DNA of 64,000 nt, from the NCBI GenBank assembly GCA_040222455.1, contig JAVKDD010000008.1:124001-188000 (forward strand), read 5' to 3'. This DNA is from RHLJ01 sp040222455. GTDB taxonomy: Bacteria > Bacteroidota > Rhodothermia > Balneolales > Balneolaceae. Each line of letters starts with the position of its first letter. Position 1 is the stretch's first letter. Below are positions 37,016 to 46,134 of this stretch, one piece after another. The notes under the pieces were generated by a model. That model made no database searches. It saw only the letters and a program-made list of their open reading frames with translations, and had not been told where the DNA came from. The translations under genes were made by a program, and so were the position numbers.

Positions 37016-37037
37016 CTACCTATATGTTATTTATAAT

Positions 37038-37069
37038 AGGCGAAGGGATTTTCTCTTCGCCTTTTTTTT
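37038..37069 (+). terminator. rho-independent terminator after hmuY
   Basis: AGGCGAAG (37038-37045) pairs with CTTCGCCT (37055-37062), a 9-base loop, followed by a run of T. It separates the hmuRY unit from hmuSTUV. Confidence 0.88.
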
Positions 37070-37310
37070 GCTCTAAATTTGCTAGTTGATTTAGTTTTTA
37101 CTTTTTGTTTTGTGAGGTTCGTTATCAGCTTCTTAAGAATATACTTCCCATCTATTGTCTCACTGATAAAGCAACTTCTATTTACTTAAACTGAAGTTAA
37201 ACACAAACAAAACTCATTAAAAAGAATACAGAACCATTGATTGAACTAAATAGTAAGATTTCACATAGACAAATGATTTGATATGGGGCTTTTTTTTTGA
37301 ATAAAAGTTC

Positions 37311-37335
37311 TTAATTTAGAAACAGTCTAAATTAA
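37311..37335. promoter_or_regulatory. putative iron/metal-regulator operator before hmuS
   Basis: TTAATTTAGA (37311-37320) and TCTAAATTAA (37326-37335) are exact reverse complements with spacer AACAG, 24 bases before the hmuS ATG. The core TTTAGA-5-TCTAAA recurs before the receptor gene. The spacing and AT-rich arms resemble binding sites of dimeric metal repressors (DtxR/IdeR or Fur class). Confidence 0.6.
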
Positions 37336-37359
37336 AATAACATATACACTCACTCATTT

Positions 37360-38403
37360 ATGTCCTTTAAAAGCTCACTCAAGCAACAATGGCAAAAGCT
37401 TAAAGAAGAATCCCCAAAATTAAGAATTAAAGATGCCGCACAAAGGCTTGGAGTTAGTGAAGTAGAACTCCTATCTACTCAAGAAAATGTTACAAAGCTA
37501 AAAGAAGATTGGTCAGGTTTATTTAAAGCTGTCGAATCTCTCGGATATGTTATGGCACTCACCAGAAATGAGTCGGTAGTACATGAGAGAAAAGGAGAGT
37601 ATCATAATATTAGTTTTGAGGGACATGTAGGATTAGTACTTGATCCGAATATCGATTTAAGAATATTTCAAAACCGGTTTGGTTTTGCATATGCAATACC
37701 TGTAGAAAACCCACGAGGAAAGCTGCTGAGCATTCAATTTTTTGATAAACATGGAACTGCTGCTCATAAGATTTATTTGATGAATGAAGATCATATTGAT
37801 GATTATTATGCATTAGTCGAAACCTTCAAACACGAAGACCAAACTTCTGAACTGGAAGTTGCTCCCAAAAAAGAATCTTCACCACAACCAAGTGTTGAAC
37901 CTATTGATAAAGATGCTCTGCTTTCAGATTGGGCAGAGTTAAAGGATACTCATGATTTTTATCCTTTATTGATGAAACACAAAGTTGAACGAACCCAAGC
38001 TCTTAAATTAGCAGAAGGTACTTTTACTCAAAAAGTAGCCAATGCATCTACTGAAACAATGCTTTTAAAAGCTGCGAAGCAAAATGTCTCTATCATGGTT
38101 TTTGTAAGCAGTGGACCTGTTATTCAAATTCATACTGGAGAAATTGAGCATGTAAAAAAAATGGATGCATGGCTAAATGTTCTTGATCCAGAGTTTAACC
38201 TTCATCTAAGAGAAGATCATATTGCTCACTCATGGATTGTCGAAAAACCAACCGATGATGGTATTGTTACCTCCTTAGAAATTTTTGATAGCAATTTGAA
38301 TAATATTGCCACCTTTTTTGGCGCTCGCAAACCAGGAATCCCTGAATTGGAAAGCTGGAGAAATCTTGTTTCAGAACTTAAGGCTGAATCGGTTTTATCA
38401 TGA
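37360..38403 (+). CDS. hmuS: HmuS/HemS-type heme-handling protein
   Basis: 347 residues with the two-fold repeated HemS/ChuS fold: repeat 1 around 40-165 (LRIFQNRFGFAYAIPVE...LLSIQFFDKHGTAAHKIYL) and repeat 2 around 190-335 (NLHLREDHIAHSWIVEK...SLEIFDSNLNNIATFFG). The first 30 residues hold the family helix LRIKDAAQRLGVSEVELL. It binds heme in the cytoplasm for storage or breakdown. First gene of hmuSTUV and overlaps hmuT by ATGA. Confidence 0.9.
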   Translation: MSFKSSLKQQWQKLKEESPKLRIKDAAQRLGVSEVELLSTQENVTKLKEDWSGLFKAVESLGYVMALTRNESVVHERKGEYHNISFEGHVGLVLDPNIDLRIFQNRFGFAYAIPVENPRGKLLSIQFFDKHGTAAHKIYLMNEDHIDDYYALVETFKHEDQTSELEVAPKKESSPQPSVEPIDKDALLSDWAELKDTHDFYPLLMKHKVERTQALKLAEGTFTQKVANASTETMLLKAAKQNVSIMVFVSSGPVIQIHTGEIEHVKKMDAWLNVLDPEFNLHLREDHIAHSWIVEKPTDDGIVTSLEIFDSNLNNIATFFGARKPGIPELESWRNLVSELKAESVLS

Positions 38404-39293
38404 TAAGAATAGTATTAGCTAGCTTATTTTTTCTTGGATCACTGGAACATGTAAACGCTCAAACCATCGTTGAAAGTGCTGATGGTGTTTCTGTTTCTAT
38501 TGAAAATACAAATCGTATAATCACTATTGGAGGTTCCATTTCTGAAACTGTCTTTGCATTAGGGCAGGGAAAACTAGTTGTTGCTACAGATCAATCAACA
38601 ACTTATCCTAGTCAGGTATTTAAATTACCAAGAGTTCCTTATGTAAGAAATTTAACCTCAGAAGGTATTCTATCTCTTAATCCAACCTTGATTCTTGCTA
38701 GTGATGATGCTAGCCCTGTTTCAGCAATTCAACAAATTAGAGATGCAGAAGTTGATTTAGTGCTACTTAAAAAGAATGAGTCATTAGAAGGTGTAATTCA
38801 AAATTTAAAAACTATTGGTGCCATTTTAAATGAAGAAGAAAAAGCCTCTGAATTAATTCAGTTAAATACAGAACAATTTAAAAAAGCTGAAGAATTGCGC
38901 TCCTCTTTTTCCAATCAACCAACGGTTATGTTTATACTCTCAGTTCGTGGAGAAAACTCGTTTATGATTGCTGGAAATAATACTGCGGCAGCTTCAATAA
39001 TTACACTTGCTGGTGGTAAAAATGCTTTTGATTCTTTTGAAGGTTATAAGAATGCCAGCATGGAATCTATACTGACTGCAAATCCTGATTTTATACTGGT
39101 TTTTCAATCCCGTTATGATGAAATAATCCGTGGTGTGAAAAATTCTCCGGGAGTTAACGTAACTACTGCAGCACAAAAAGATCAGATTATTGGTATGGAT
39201 GGGAATTTACTCCTTGGTTTTGGACCTCGTTTTGGTTCTGCTATTCTGGAATTGATGCAAAGAATTCATCCTGAGGAAAAAGTAACTCCATAG
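38400..39293 (+). CDS. hmuT: periplasmic heme-binding protein HmuT
   Basis: 297 residues with a signal peptide ending VNAQ. Cobalamin/heme-type periplasmic binding protein: NRIITIGGSISETVFALGQGKLVVATDQSTTYP and the C-terminal lobe (MESILTANPDFILV). A Tyr at VRNLTSEGIL/SYDEI region may serve as axial ligand, not proven. Delivers heme to HmuUV. Overlaps the neighbours on both sides (ATGA and TAGTG). Confidence 0.9.
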   Translation: MIRIVLASLFFLGSLEHVNAQTIVESADGVSVSIENTNRIITIGGSISETVFALGQGKLVVATDQSTTYPSQVFKLPRVPYVRNLTSEGILSLNPTLILASDDASPVSAIQQIRDAEVDLVLLKKNESLEGVIQNLKTIGAILNEEEKASELIQLNTEQFKKAEELRSSFSNQPTVMFILSVRGENSFMIAGNNTAAASIITLAGGKNAFDSFEGYKNASMESILTANPDFILVFQSRYDEIIRGVKNSPGVNVTTAAQKDQIIGMDGNLLLGFGPRFGSAILELMQRIHPEEKVTP

Positions 39294-40387
39294 TGTTTTT
39301 ATCAACGGTTTCTATTGCTGAATCAAACTGGATTATAAAGAACAGAAGACAAGTAATTACGTTACTCGTTCTTTTTATAGTTCTTCTATTTTTTTCTGTC
39401 TTGTCTATCGGCATGGGACCTGTTTCGATTGCGCCTTCTGTAGTTCTAAAAATACTTGTGAGCAAGCTTGGTTTGATAGAGCTTAATGATACTTTTTCAC
39501 AATTTTCTGCTATTGTGTTTAGTATTCGTCTGCCCAGAATAATCATGGCTATTTTAGTAGGAGCAACACTCGCAATATCAGGTGCAGCTCTTCAGGGTTT
39601 ATTCAGAAATCCATTGGCAGATCCTACTCTTATCGGCGTTTCAAGTGGTTCTGCATTAGCAGCAGCGGCGGTCATCATTTTAGGGGGGAGCTTTACAGCT
39701 TTGCTACCCAACTTTATTGCTTCAATGCTCCTTCCAATTTCTGCTTTTTCAGGAGGATTAATAGCAACTTGGTTGGTTTACATAATTTCAACTCAGTATG
39801 GTAGAACCAGTGTTACAACTATGCTTTTAGCTGGAATAGCTATTAATGCTCTTGCAGCAGCTGGTATTGGATATTTGATCTTTACTGCCAATGACACTCA
39901 AATCAGAGATATCACTTTCTGGACTCTAGGAAGTATCGGGGGATCCGTTTGGAACACAGTATTTAAAACTGCTCCTTTTTTATCTCTTTCAATAATAGGT
40001 CTGTCTTTACTATCACGACAAATGAATTTGATGTTACTCGGAGAAACAGCGGCTAAACATCTTGGAATGAATACCGAACGTATCAAAAAACTAGTCATTT
40101 TATTAGCTGCTTTAGGAATTGGTACTGCAGTTTCTGTAAGTGGAATTATTGGCTTTGTAGGATTAGTAGTTCCGCATTTACTCCGCTTATTTATAGGTCC
40201 TGATCACAGGTTCTTAATGCCTGGTTCCATTTTACTTGGGGCACTCTTGTTACTTTCAGCAGACTTTTTTGCAAGAATGGTCGCAATTCCTGCAGAACTT
40301 CCAATTGGAATTGTAACCGCAACTATTGGGGCTCCATTCTTCCTATGGTTACTCATTAGAAACCGTTCTACCGCCGAATATTTATGA
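39293..40387 (+). CDS. hmuU: heme ABC transporter permease HmuU
   Basis: 364 residues of the FecCD family with nine to ten helices. Marks: RLPRIIMAILVGATLAISGAALQGLFRNPLADPTLIGVSSG and GFVGLVVPHLLRL. GTG start at 39293 overlaps the hmuT stop (TAGTG). The C-terminus overlaps hmuV by ATGA. Confidence 0.92.
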   Translation: MFLSTVSIAESNWIIKNRRQVITLLVLFIVLLFFSVLSIGMGPVSIAPSVVLKILVSKLGLIELNDTFSQFSAIVFSIRLPRIIMAILVGATLAISGAALQGLFRNPLADPTLIGVSSGSALAAAAVIILGGSFTALLPNFIASMLLPISAFSGGLIATWLVYIISTQYGRTSVTTMLLAGIAINALAAAGIGYLIFTANDTQIRDITFWTLGSIGGSVWNTVFKTAPFLSLSIIGLSLLSRQMNLMLLGETAAKHLGMNTERIKKLVILLAALGIGTAVSVSGIIGFVGLVVPHLLRLFIGPDHRFLMPGSILLGALLLLSADFFARMVAIPAELPIGIVTATIGAPFFLWLLIRNRSTAEYL

Positions 40388-41181
40388 TAAAAGTAGATGA
40401 TATATCTGTGAAATTACCATCAAAAAAGGTGTTGGTTCACGGCGTTTCTCTAATTGTTAAACCTGGAACCGTTACAGCTATTGTTGGCAAAAACGGGGCT
40501 GGGAAATCAAGTCTATTAAAAGCAATTTGTGGCGATATAAAAAAGACAAAAGGAGAAATTTATTTCGAAGATCAACCAATTTCGAATATCGATATTAGTG
40601 ATCTCGCCAAAAAAAGAGCCGTTATGTCTCAAAAAACGACCATTGATTTTTCCTTTACGGCACAGGAAATAGTAGCTCTTGGTAGAAACCCGTTTTGGGG
40701 GACTGTTACTTCAACAGAAGATGAAAGAATTGTTCTCAAATGCATGGAAAAAGCTGATGTAATACATCTGAAAGATCAAACTTTTACCACACTTTCTGGG
40801 GGAGAACAGCAAAGAATACATTTTGCCAGAGCTTTAGCCCAAATATGGAATTCAGTTGAAAAAAAAGAGCCGTCATATCTCCTCTTAGATGAACCTCTTG
40901 CTAGTTTAGATGTAACTCACCAACATGAAATGATGCAGGTACTTAGGTTCTTAAGCGCACATCAAGTTGGAATACTAATTGTTGTTCATGACCTCAACTT
41001 AGCGGCTCAATATTCGGATCAAGTTCACATTCTAAAAGATGGAAAAACTGTTGTATTTGGCTCTCCGTTTGAAGTATTTACAGAAAAAATAATAGCACAA
41101 GCTTTTGACTACCCTGTAAGTATTATTCCTCATCCAAAAATAAGATGTCCATTGATTATTGCTTCCGGAAGTCCAACTTAA
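40384..41181 (+). CDS. hmuV: heme ABC transporter ATP-binding protein HmuV
   Basis: 265 residues. Walker A GKNGAGKSS, Q-loop region VMSQKTT, signature LSGGEQQR, Walker B YLLLDEPLASLD and H-loop VVHD. Energises HmuU. The last gene of the hmuSTUV unit by function. Confidence 0.93.
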   Translation: MIKVDDISVKLPSKKVLVHGVSLIVKPGTVTAIVGKNGAGKSSLLKAICGDIKKTKGEIYFEDQPISNIDISDLAKKRAVMSQKTTIDFSFTAQEIVALGRNPFWGTVTSTEDERIVLKCMEKADVIHLKDQTFTTLSGGEQQRIHFARALAQIWNSVEKKEPSYLLLDEPLASLDVTHQHEMMQVLRFLSAHQVGILIVVHDLNLAAQYSDQVHILKDGKTVVFGSPFEVFTEKIIAQAFDYPVSIIPHPKIRCPLIIASGSPT

Positions 41182-41231
41182 TTTGACGTAACCAAAAAAA
41201 AGAGCGTTATTTATTTGATTAACTCTCTTAT

Positions 41232-41729
41232 ATGAAGCTGATTTTTACCCTATTTATACTTTTTTATACCTCTCAACTATCGTTTGCACAAAATGAAATT
41301 GCCCGAGAACGTAGCTCATTAAAAGGAATTCAGGAGCTTGGAATTGTAGTGAATGTTGAACAACCTATCGGACTAAGCAACGAAGCACTTCATACTAAAA
41401 TAATTCGAAAAGCTATTGAAGAGAATTTTTCTGATCTCCCAATTTCTATTTTATCTGATAAAACCCTTCGAGAATCTGATGAGTTTCCAATACTTCATGT
41501 ACATATCAACATTATGAGAGCTTCTAATCGAACTTATCCCTTTTCTATCGAGATCAATCTCTATCAACCTGTAAAACTGGTTTTGAATAGAGATTTGCAA
41601 TCAATGGCTTCAACCTGGAACAAAGGTCAGCTTGGAATTGTAACGGAAAATATGCTCCATGTTATAGCTGAAGAAGCGGTGTACATTTCTAATCTATTTA
41701 AAGATGAGTTTACCAAGATAAATTTATGA
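41232..41729 (+). CDS. exported hypothetical protein
   Basis: 165 residues with a signal peptide (to LSFAQ). The rest is alpha/beta with HTKIIRKAIEENF and FPILHVHINIMRASNRTYPFSIEINLYQPV; the last 25 residues resemble a soluble helix. No family recognised. It lies 50 bases after hmuV and overlaps the MmcQ-like gene by ATGA. Confidence 0.7.
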   Translation: MKLIFTLFILFYTSQLSFAQNEIARERSSLKGIQELGIVVNVEQPIGLSNEALHTKIIRKAIEENFSDLPISILSDKTLRESDEFPILHVHINIMRASNRTYPFSIEINLYQPVKLVLNRDLQSMASTWNKGQLGIVTENMLHVIAEEAVYISNLFKDEFTKINL

Positions 41730-42082
41730 ATATTGAGGAATACAGAGACTTTTGTCTTTCTTTTGCAGGAGTATCAGAAGGCTTTCCATTTGGTAGTCAA
41801 ACGCTCGTTTTTAAAGTAATGGGCAAAATGTTTGCCTTAACCGACATTGACACTTTTGAATTTATAAATCTTAAATGTGATCCTGAAAGAGCTATCATTC
41901 TGAGAGAGCAGTATGAAGAGATTAAACCTGGTTGGCATATGAGCAAAATACATTGGAATTCGGTTTTCACTCATGGAACTTTAGACGATGAATTCATTAA
42001 AGAATTAATCATACATTCATACGATATTATTATATCTGGTTTACCAAAAAAGAAAAAAGATGAGCTTAATTCTCTACGGTAG
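41726..42082 (+). CDS. MmcQ/YjbR-family protein
   Basis: 118 residues, the family length. Marks: YRDFCLSFAGVSEGFPFG, VMGKMFALTDID and LREQYEEIKPGWHMSKIHWNSV. A small CyaY-like fold protein sometimes called DNA-binding; function unclear. The 3' end overlaps the convergent membrane-protein gene by 17 bases. Confidence 0.88.
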   Translation: MNIEEYRDFCLSFAGVSEGFPFGSQTLVFKVMGKMFALTDIDTFEFINLKCDPERAIILREQYEEIKPGWHMSKIHWNSVFTHGTLDDEFIKELIIHSYDIIISGLPKKKKDELNSLR

Positions 42083-42389
42083 AATGCTTTTGTTTGCCAG
42101 GCAAGAAACGACCAAAAGTTTTCTTTAAAAACCACCAAAAAAACTTACGCTGTCCAAATAATGTCCCATAAATAATTAATAGAACATTATAAAGCGGTAG
42201 TATAGTTACGATCCAGATAATCGAACGTAACCAAAAGGGCATATTAGGGGTGACTCCGAGAATATCAAAAACAAATTCCTTAGCATACATAGCTGTAGTA
42301 CCCGTACAAGCAAACACAATTAAAATGACAAGCACTTGCCAGTTGCTTTCAATTTGCCAACGCTTTTTTAGTTTGTTGATTAATTTCAT
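42066..42389 (-). CDS. small membrane protein (DUF6787-like)
   Basis: 107 residues, two hydrophobic helices (about 20-36 and 54-76) with basic ends (KKRWQIESNWQVLVILIVFACTGT, LPLYNVLLIIYGTLFGQ, FFWWFLKKTFGRF). The WQIES...Q...LVFACTGTTA and YGTLFGQRKFFWWF pattern resembles a family seen in Bacteroidota (DUF6787, from memory). Function unknown. Confidence 0.7.
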   Translation of the reverse strand: MKLINKLKKRWQIESNWQVLVILIVFACTGTTAMYAKEFVFDILGVTPNMPFWLRSIIWIVTILPLYNVLLIIYGTLFGQRKFFWWFLKKTFGRFLPGKQKHSTVEN

Positions 42390-42571
42390 TCAGTGATTGA
42401 TTTAAAAGCTTTGAAAATAGCGTATTAATAGCTCTAATGAAGTGAAATAATTATGGGATTCATATTTTTACAACCAAACAATCAGAAATATCTTGCAATT
42501 CCCTTTCGGGGCAAGTAGTTTCCGATAAATAAGGAAGGACTTGAGTTACACTAAAAGATTGCGGGTTAAGA

Positions 42572-43186
42572 ATGCGTAAATACGTGATGGAAGCCATTGG
42601 TACATTCTTTTTAGCTATTGCCATGGGGCTTACAGGAAATGCGTTGGCTATAGGATTAATGCTTGCAGCTATGATTTATACAGGAATGCATATTTCGGGT
42701 GCTCATTTTAATCCAGCTGTTTCATTTGCTTATTTTATTCGTCGTAAAATTACCCTCAACACATTTTTGGGATATTTGATTAGCCAATCTCTTGGAGCAT
42801 TCGCCGCTGCCGGAGTAATCCTTTTTCTCGCAAATGACGTCTTTTATCTGGAGCCTCCGGTTTCTACAGATATTTATGAACAAGGAATTACTGAGCTCCT
42901 TTTAACGATGGCGTTGGTACTCACCTATTTAAATGTCGCGTCAACTAAAGTACTTGCTTCAGGTAAATCATATGGACTTGTAATTGGTCTAGTTTTATCG
43001 GGAATGATTTATCTAGGCTTCAATATATCCGGTGCTGTTTTTAACCCAGCTATTTCAATTGGAACATCAGCCGTAGATTTTCTCGCTATCCAGGGCGCTT
43101 CATTCCAGTACATTCCACTTTATACTATCGCACCAATAGCTGGTGGCACGTTAGCAACTCTTCTCTATCAATATCTGAATGATTAA
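42572..43186 (+). CDS. aquaporin-family channel
   Basis: 204 residues, six helices. The two NPA boxes are present: SGAHFNPAVSF after helix 2 and SGAVFNPAISIG after helix 5. Short for the family (about 220-280) but complete. Water or small-solute channel of the inner membrane. A GGAAGGAC sequence lies upstream. Its stop shares TTAA with the convergent kinase gene. Confidence 0.87.
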   Translation: MRKYVMEAIGTFFLAIAMGLTGNALAIGLMLAAMIYTGMHISGAHFNPAVSFAYFIRRKITLNTFLGYLISQSLGAFAAAGVILFLANDVFYLEPPVSTDIYEQGITELLLTMALVLTYLNVASTKVLASGKSYGLVIGLVLSGMIYLGFNISGAVFNPAISIGTSAVDFLAIQGASFQYIPLYTIAPIAGGTLATLLYQYLND

Positions 43187-44589
43187 ATAGTTACAAGGTC
43201 AAGGCTAAAGTAAAAGATTGAGCCCTTACCTGGATTACTTTTTACAAAAATATCTTTTTGGTGAGCATTCAGTATTCCTTTTACAACGGCTAGTCCAAGA
43301 CCTGTTCCACCCTTATCTCTAGAGCGCGCTTTATCAGTTCTATAAAAGCGATCAAATAACCTTTCCAAATGTTCTTTTCCAATTCCAATTCCCGTATCTG
43401 ACACAGAGATTTCAACCAGATTACTTTTATGTGAACAGGAAACTTTAATCTCACCTTTTGTAGTATATTTTACTGCATTTGTAATCAGATTGTCCAGAAC
43501 CTGCTCAATTTTATCTCTGTCAGCTTCAACCATACTGCTTTTTGATTCTGCTAAATATAGTTTGATGTTTTTTTCTGAAGCGAGCGGTTTGTACGTTTCT
43601 ACAACTTCTTGTGCAACCTTGGATACATCGAATTTTGTTTTATTGATATAGCTTTCATCGTAATCATATCGCTGAATCGACTTTATATCCTCAAACAATC
43701 GCACTACACGCTGAACTTGTTTTTGAGCAGTAGCCATATATTGTGATTTTTTCTCGGGATCCAGATTAGGTACTTGAATCATTTCTAATGACCCGGAAAT
43801 AGTATGAAGGGGATTTCGAACTTCATGGGCGATATCAGCAAAAAATTGATTCTGTTTTTCATTTGCGATCTTAAGCTTCTCATTATCTGCTTTAAGTGTT
43901 CCAGCCATCTTATTTAGTGATTCACCTAACATTCCGAACTCATCTCTTCGACTTATGTTAATCTCTCTGTCAAGATTCCCGCCTGCAATATCTAATGCTA
44001 CTTCATTTAGTTGCTTTATGGGTTTAGCTATATATCTGGCAAAGAAAAAACTAACTATTATAACCACCAGAATTGACCCAATCATTGCACCATAAATCAA
44101 GTGGCGGATACTTACTTCTGCGCCGTATAAATCGTCTTTATATTGGCTTATTCTCAGATATCGTGCACTGGATTCATTCTTATCAATTTTTCTGAAAAAA
44201 ATTATTTTACCTAAGTCTTCCTCATTAATAAGTACTTGCGGTTCCGTTGTATCTAGCTTTTGGATTAAGTCGTTTGTTAAATCTTCTCTAGGGTTGTAAA
44301 ATCTGTGGGCTGGGTCTGGGGCAAAAGCTATTTTATTACCAATAGAATCAAAAACGGCTACATCATACCCTGTTAACTCAGAAACAAAGGAAACTTTCTC
44401 CCAGAGTTCATCATTACTTGATTCCTCTTCTAACGACTTAGAAATGGTGAATGCATCATTTTCAAACTTATGAATGGCTTCATCCAATAAAAAAGAGCGA
44501 ATGCTTAAAATGGCATACGAGCTAATTACAATCACACCAATTGAGAGGAGAGTAATATAAACGAAAGCTAGTTTAGCTTGTAAATTCAT
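43183..44589 (-). CDS. sensor histidine kinase (HAMP-HisKA-HATPase)
   Basis: 468 residues. TM helices about 8-28 and 163-186 flank a ~130-residue periplasmic sensor region; HAMP about 184-238; phospho-acceptor H255 in FFADIAHEVRNPLH; N box QVLDNLITNAVKY; G1 DTGIGIG; G2 GGTGLGLAVV. Classical membrane kinase. It overlaps the response-regulator gene (ATGA) upstream and forms a two-gene operon. Signal unknown. Confidence 0.92.
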   Translation of the reverse strand: MNLQAKLAFVYITLLSIGVIVISSYAILSIRSFLLDEAIHKFENDAFTISKSLEEESSNDELWEKVSFVSELTGYDVAVFDSIGNKIAFAPDPAHRFYNPREDLTNDLIQKLDTTEPQVLINEEDLGKIIFFRKIDKNESSARYLRISQYKDDLYGAEVSIRHLIYGAMIGSILVVIIVSFFFARYIAKPIKQLNEVALDIAGGNLDREINISRRDEFGMLGESLNKMAGTLKADNEKLKIANEKQNQFFADIAHEVRNPLHTISGSLEMIQVPNLDPEKKSQYMATAQKQVQRVVRLFEDIKSIQRYDYDESYINKTKFDVSKVAQEVVETYKPLASEKNIKLYLAESKSSMVEADRDKIEQVLDNLITNAVKYTTKGEIKVSCSHKSNLVEISVSDTGIGIGKEHLERLFDRFYRTDKARSRDKGGTGLGLAVVKGILNAHQKDIFVKSNPGKGSIFYFSLDLVTI

Positions 44590-45287
44590 GAATGAAGATA
44601 ATCGCGATTAAAACCGTAGCCTACACCTCTATAGGTTTTGATTAATTTCCCTTCGTCTTTCATTTTTATTCGCAGGTTTTTGATGTGAACATCCACTGTA
44701 CGATCAAAAATATACTTCTCTTCATCAGTAATATGTTCTAAAATTTCATGCCTACTATATACCAACTTCGGATGCTTAAAGAATAACTCTGCTATAATAT
44801 ATTCCGTATGGGTCAAGTCAATCTTCTTTTCAAAAATATACATCTCTTTCGTATCTACATCTAAGTACACATGATCGTATTGCAACCAGTTACTTTTTTC
44901 TGGATTCTGCCTTCTCAGCTGACTTTCAACATGTGCTTTTATCAAGTTCAAGCTTGCAGGTTTCTTTATGTAATCATCTCCCCCAAGTTCTAAACCTTCT
45001 ATTTCATCTTGTTCCTCATCTCTCGCCGTTAAGAATAAAACCGGTATTTCATTTACTACGGGGTGTTTACGAATATGAGAACATATTTCTTTACCATCAT
45101 GAAAGGGTACCATAATATCCAAAATAGCTAACTCTAGTTCATTAGCATGATCATCAATAATACTTAGTGCTTCTTTACCATCTTTAGCCCAATAAACATG
45201 ATATTCATTGAGCTCTAAAAAATTTGCCAGCATTTCGCCAGACTCTATTTCATCTTCAACGAGTAGCAGAGTATGTTTATAATTCAT
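44586..45287 (-). CDS. OmpR/PhoB-family response regulator
   Basis: 233 residues. Receiver with acidic pair E11/D12, phospho-acceptor D57 (LAILDIMVP), Thr in FLTARDEE and Lys in DDYIKKPAS. Winged-helix output from about 135 (LTHTEYIIAELFFKHP, DRTVDVHIKNLRIKM, YRGVGYGF). Partner of the kinase just downstream. Confidence 0.93.
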   Translation of the reverse strand: MNYKHTLLLVEDEIESGEMLANFLELNEYHVYWAKDGKEALSIIDDHANELELAILDIMVPFHDGKEICSHIRKHPVVNEIPVLFLTARDEEQDEIEGLELGGDDYIKKPASLNLIKAHVESQLRRQNPEKSNWLQYDHVYLDVDTKEMYIFEKKIDLTHTEYIIAELFFKHPKLVYSRHEILEHITDEEKYIFDRTVDVHIKNLRIKMKDEGKLIKTYRGVGYGFNRDYLHS

Positions 45288-45336
45288 TTTTACTTGAAGT
45301 TTAGAAATTGATTAAGTTCACTTAAAAGTACACAGA

Positions 45337-46134
45337 ATGAACTACAAAAATAACATTGTATGGATAACAGGTGCATCTTCTGGAATTGGTGAAGCTTTTG
45401 CTCGTGCTTTTTTTAAAGAAGGAGCAAAACTCATCCTGTCTTCACGCCGAATAGAAGCATTAAATGAAGTTAGAGAGGCATTAGGTGGCAATGCAAGTAA
45501 TTGCTATATCCTACCACTTGATCTTTCAGATTCAGAATCACTTCCTATAAAAGCTGAAGAAGCACTTAAAGCTTTTGGTACGATTGATGTTTTAGTTAAT
45601 AATGGTGGCATAAGCCAGCGCTCATTATTTGCTGAAACCAATATGGAAACCATTCGAAAATTGATGGAGGTGAACTTCTTTGGTTCTGCGGAATTGACAC
45701 GAGCTGTACTTCCTTCAATGATGGAACGTAAATCAGGACATGTTATAGTAACAAGTAGTGTCGCAGGAAAATTTGGAACCAAATACAGATCTGGATATGC
45801 CGCAAGTAAGCATGCGCTTCAAGGCTTGTTTGATTGTATTCGACAAGAGATGTACGAATATAATATATCCGTAACGATGGTTTGCCCAGGGCCTATTAAA
45901 ACGAGTATCACTCAAAATTCCCTAACAGCTGATGGAAGTGATTTTGGTAAAATGGGTGATCTTCACAAAACAGCGATGGATGCTGATGAAATGGTTTCCC
46001 GTATTTGGAATAAAATCAAAAAAAGAAAAGAAGAGATTTATGTATCCAGTCCTAAAGAGAAACTGGCGTTATTAGTAAAGCGAATTTCTCCAAGATTACT
46101 GAATTTCATTTTGAAGAATAGTAAGGTTACTTAA
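45337..46134 (+). CDS. short-chain dehydrogenase/reductase
   Basis: 265 residues. TGASSGIGEAFA near 10-21, NNGG in the NNAG position, Ser in VTSSVAGKFG and YAASK (active YxxxK). Similar to DHRS7-like SDRs. No transmembrane part seen besides the basic C-terminal tail. Both this gene and the convergent DUF58 gene use TTAA at 46131-46134 as stop. Confidence 0.88.
   Translation: MNYKNNIVWITGASSGIGEAFARAFFKEGAKLILSSRRIEALNEVREALGGNASNCYILPLDLSDSESLPIKAEEALKAFGTIDVLVNNGGISQRSLFAETNMETIRKLMEVNFFGSAELTRAVLPSMMERKSGHVIVTSSVAGKFGTKYRSGYAASKHALQGLFDCIRQEMYEYNISVTMVCPGPIKTSITQNSLTADGSDFGKMGDLHKTAMDADEMVSRIWNKIKKRKEEIYVSSPKEKLALLVKRISPRLLNFILKNSKVT

Larger units (their letters stand above)
37016..37359. 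other. 344-base gap between the receptor unit and the hmuSTUV unit
   Basis: It holds the hmuY terminator at 37038-37069 and the operator-like palindrome at 37311-37335; in between no ORF is seen. The stretch around 37290-37300 is a T9 run. Confidence 0.6.

Noticed and set aside
42492..42515. CTTGC...GCAAG hairpin before the aquaporin gene as a riboswitch
   Set aside because: A five-pair outer stem with a one-sided bulge is too small and not like a known riboswitch core.
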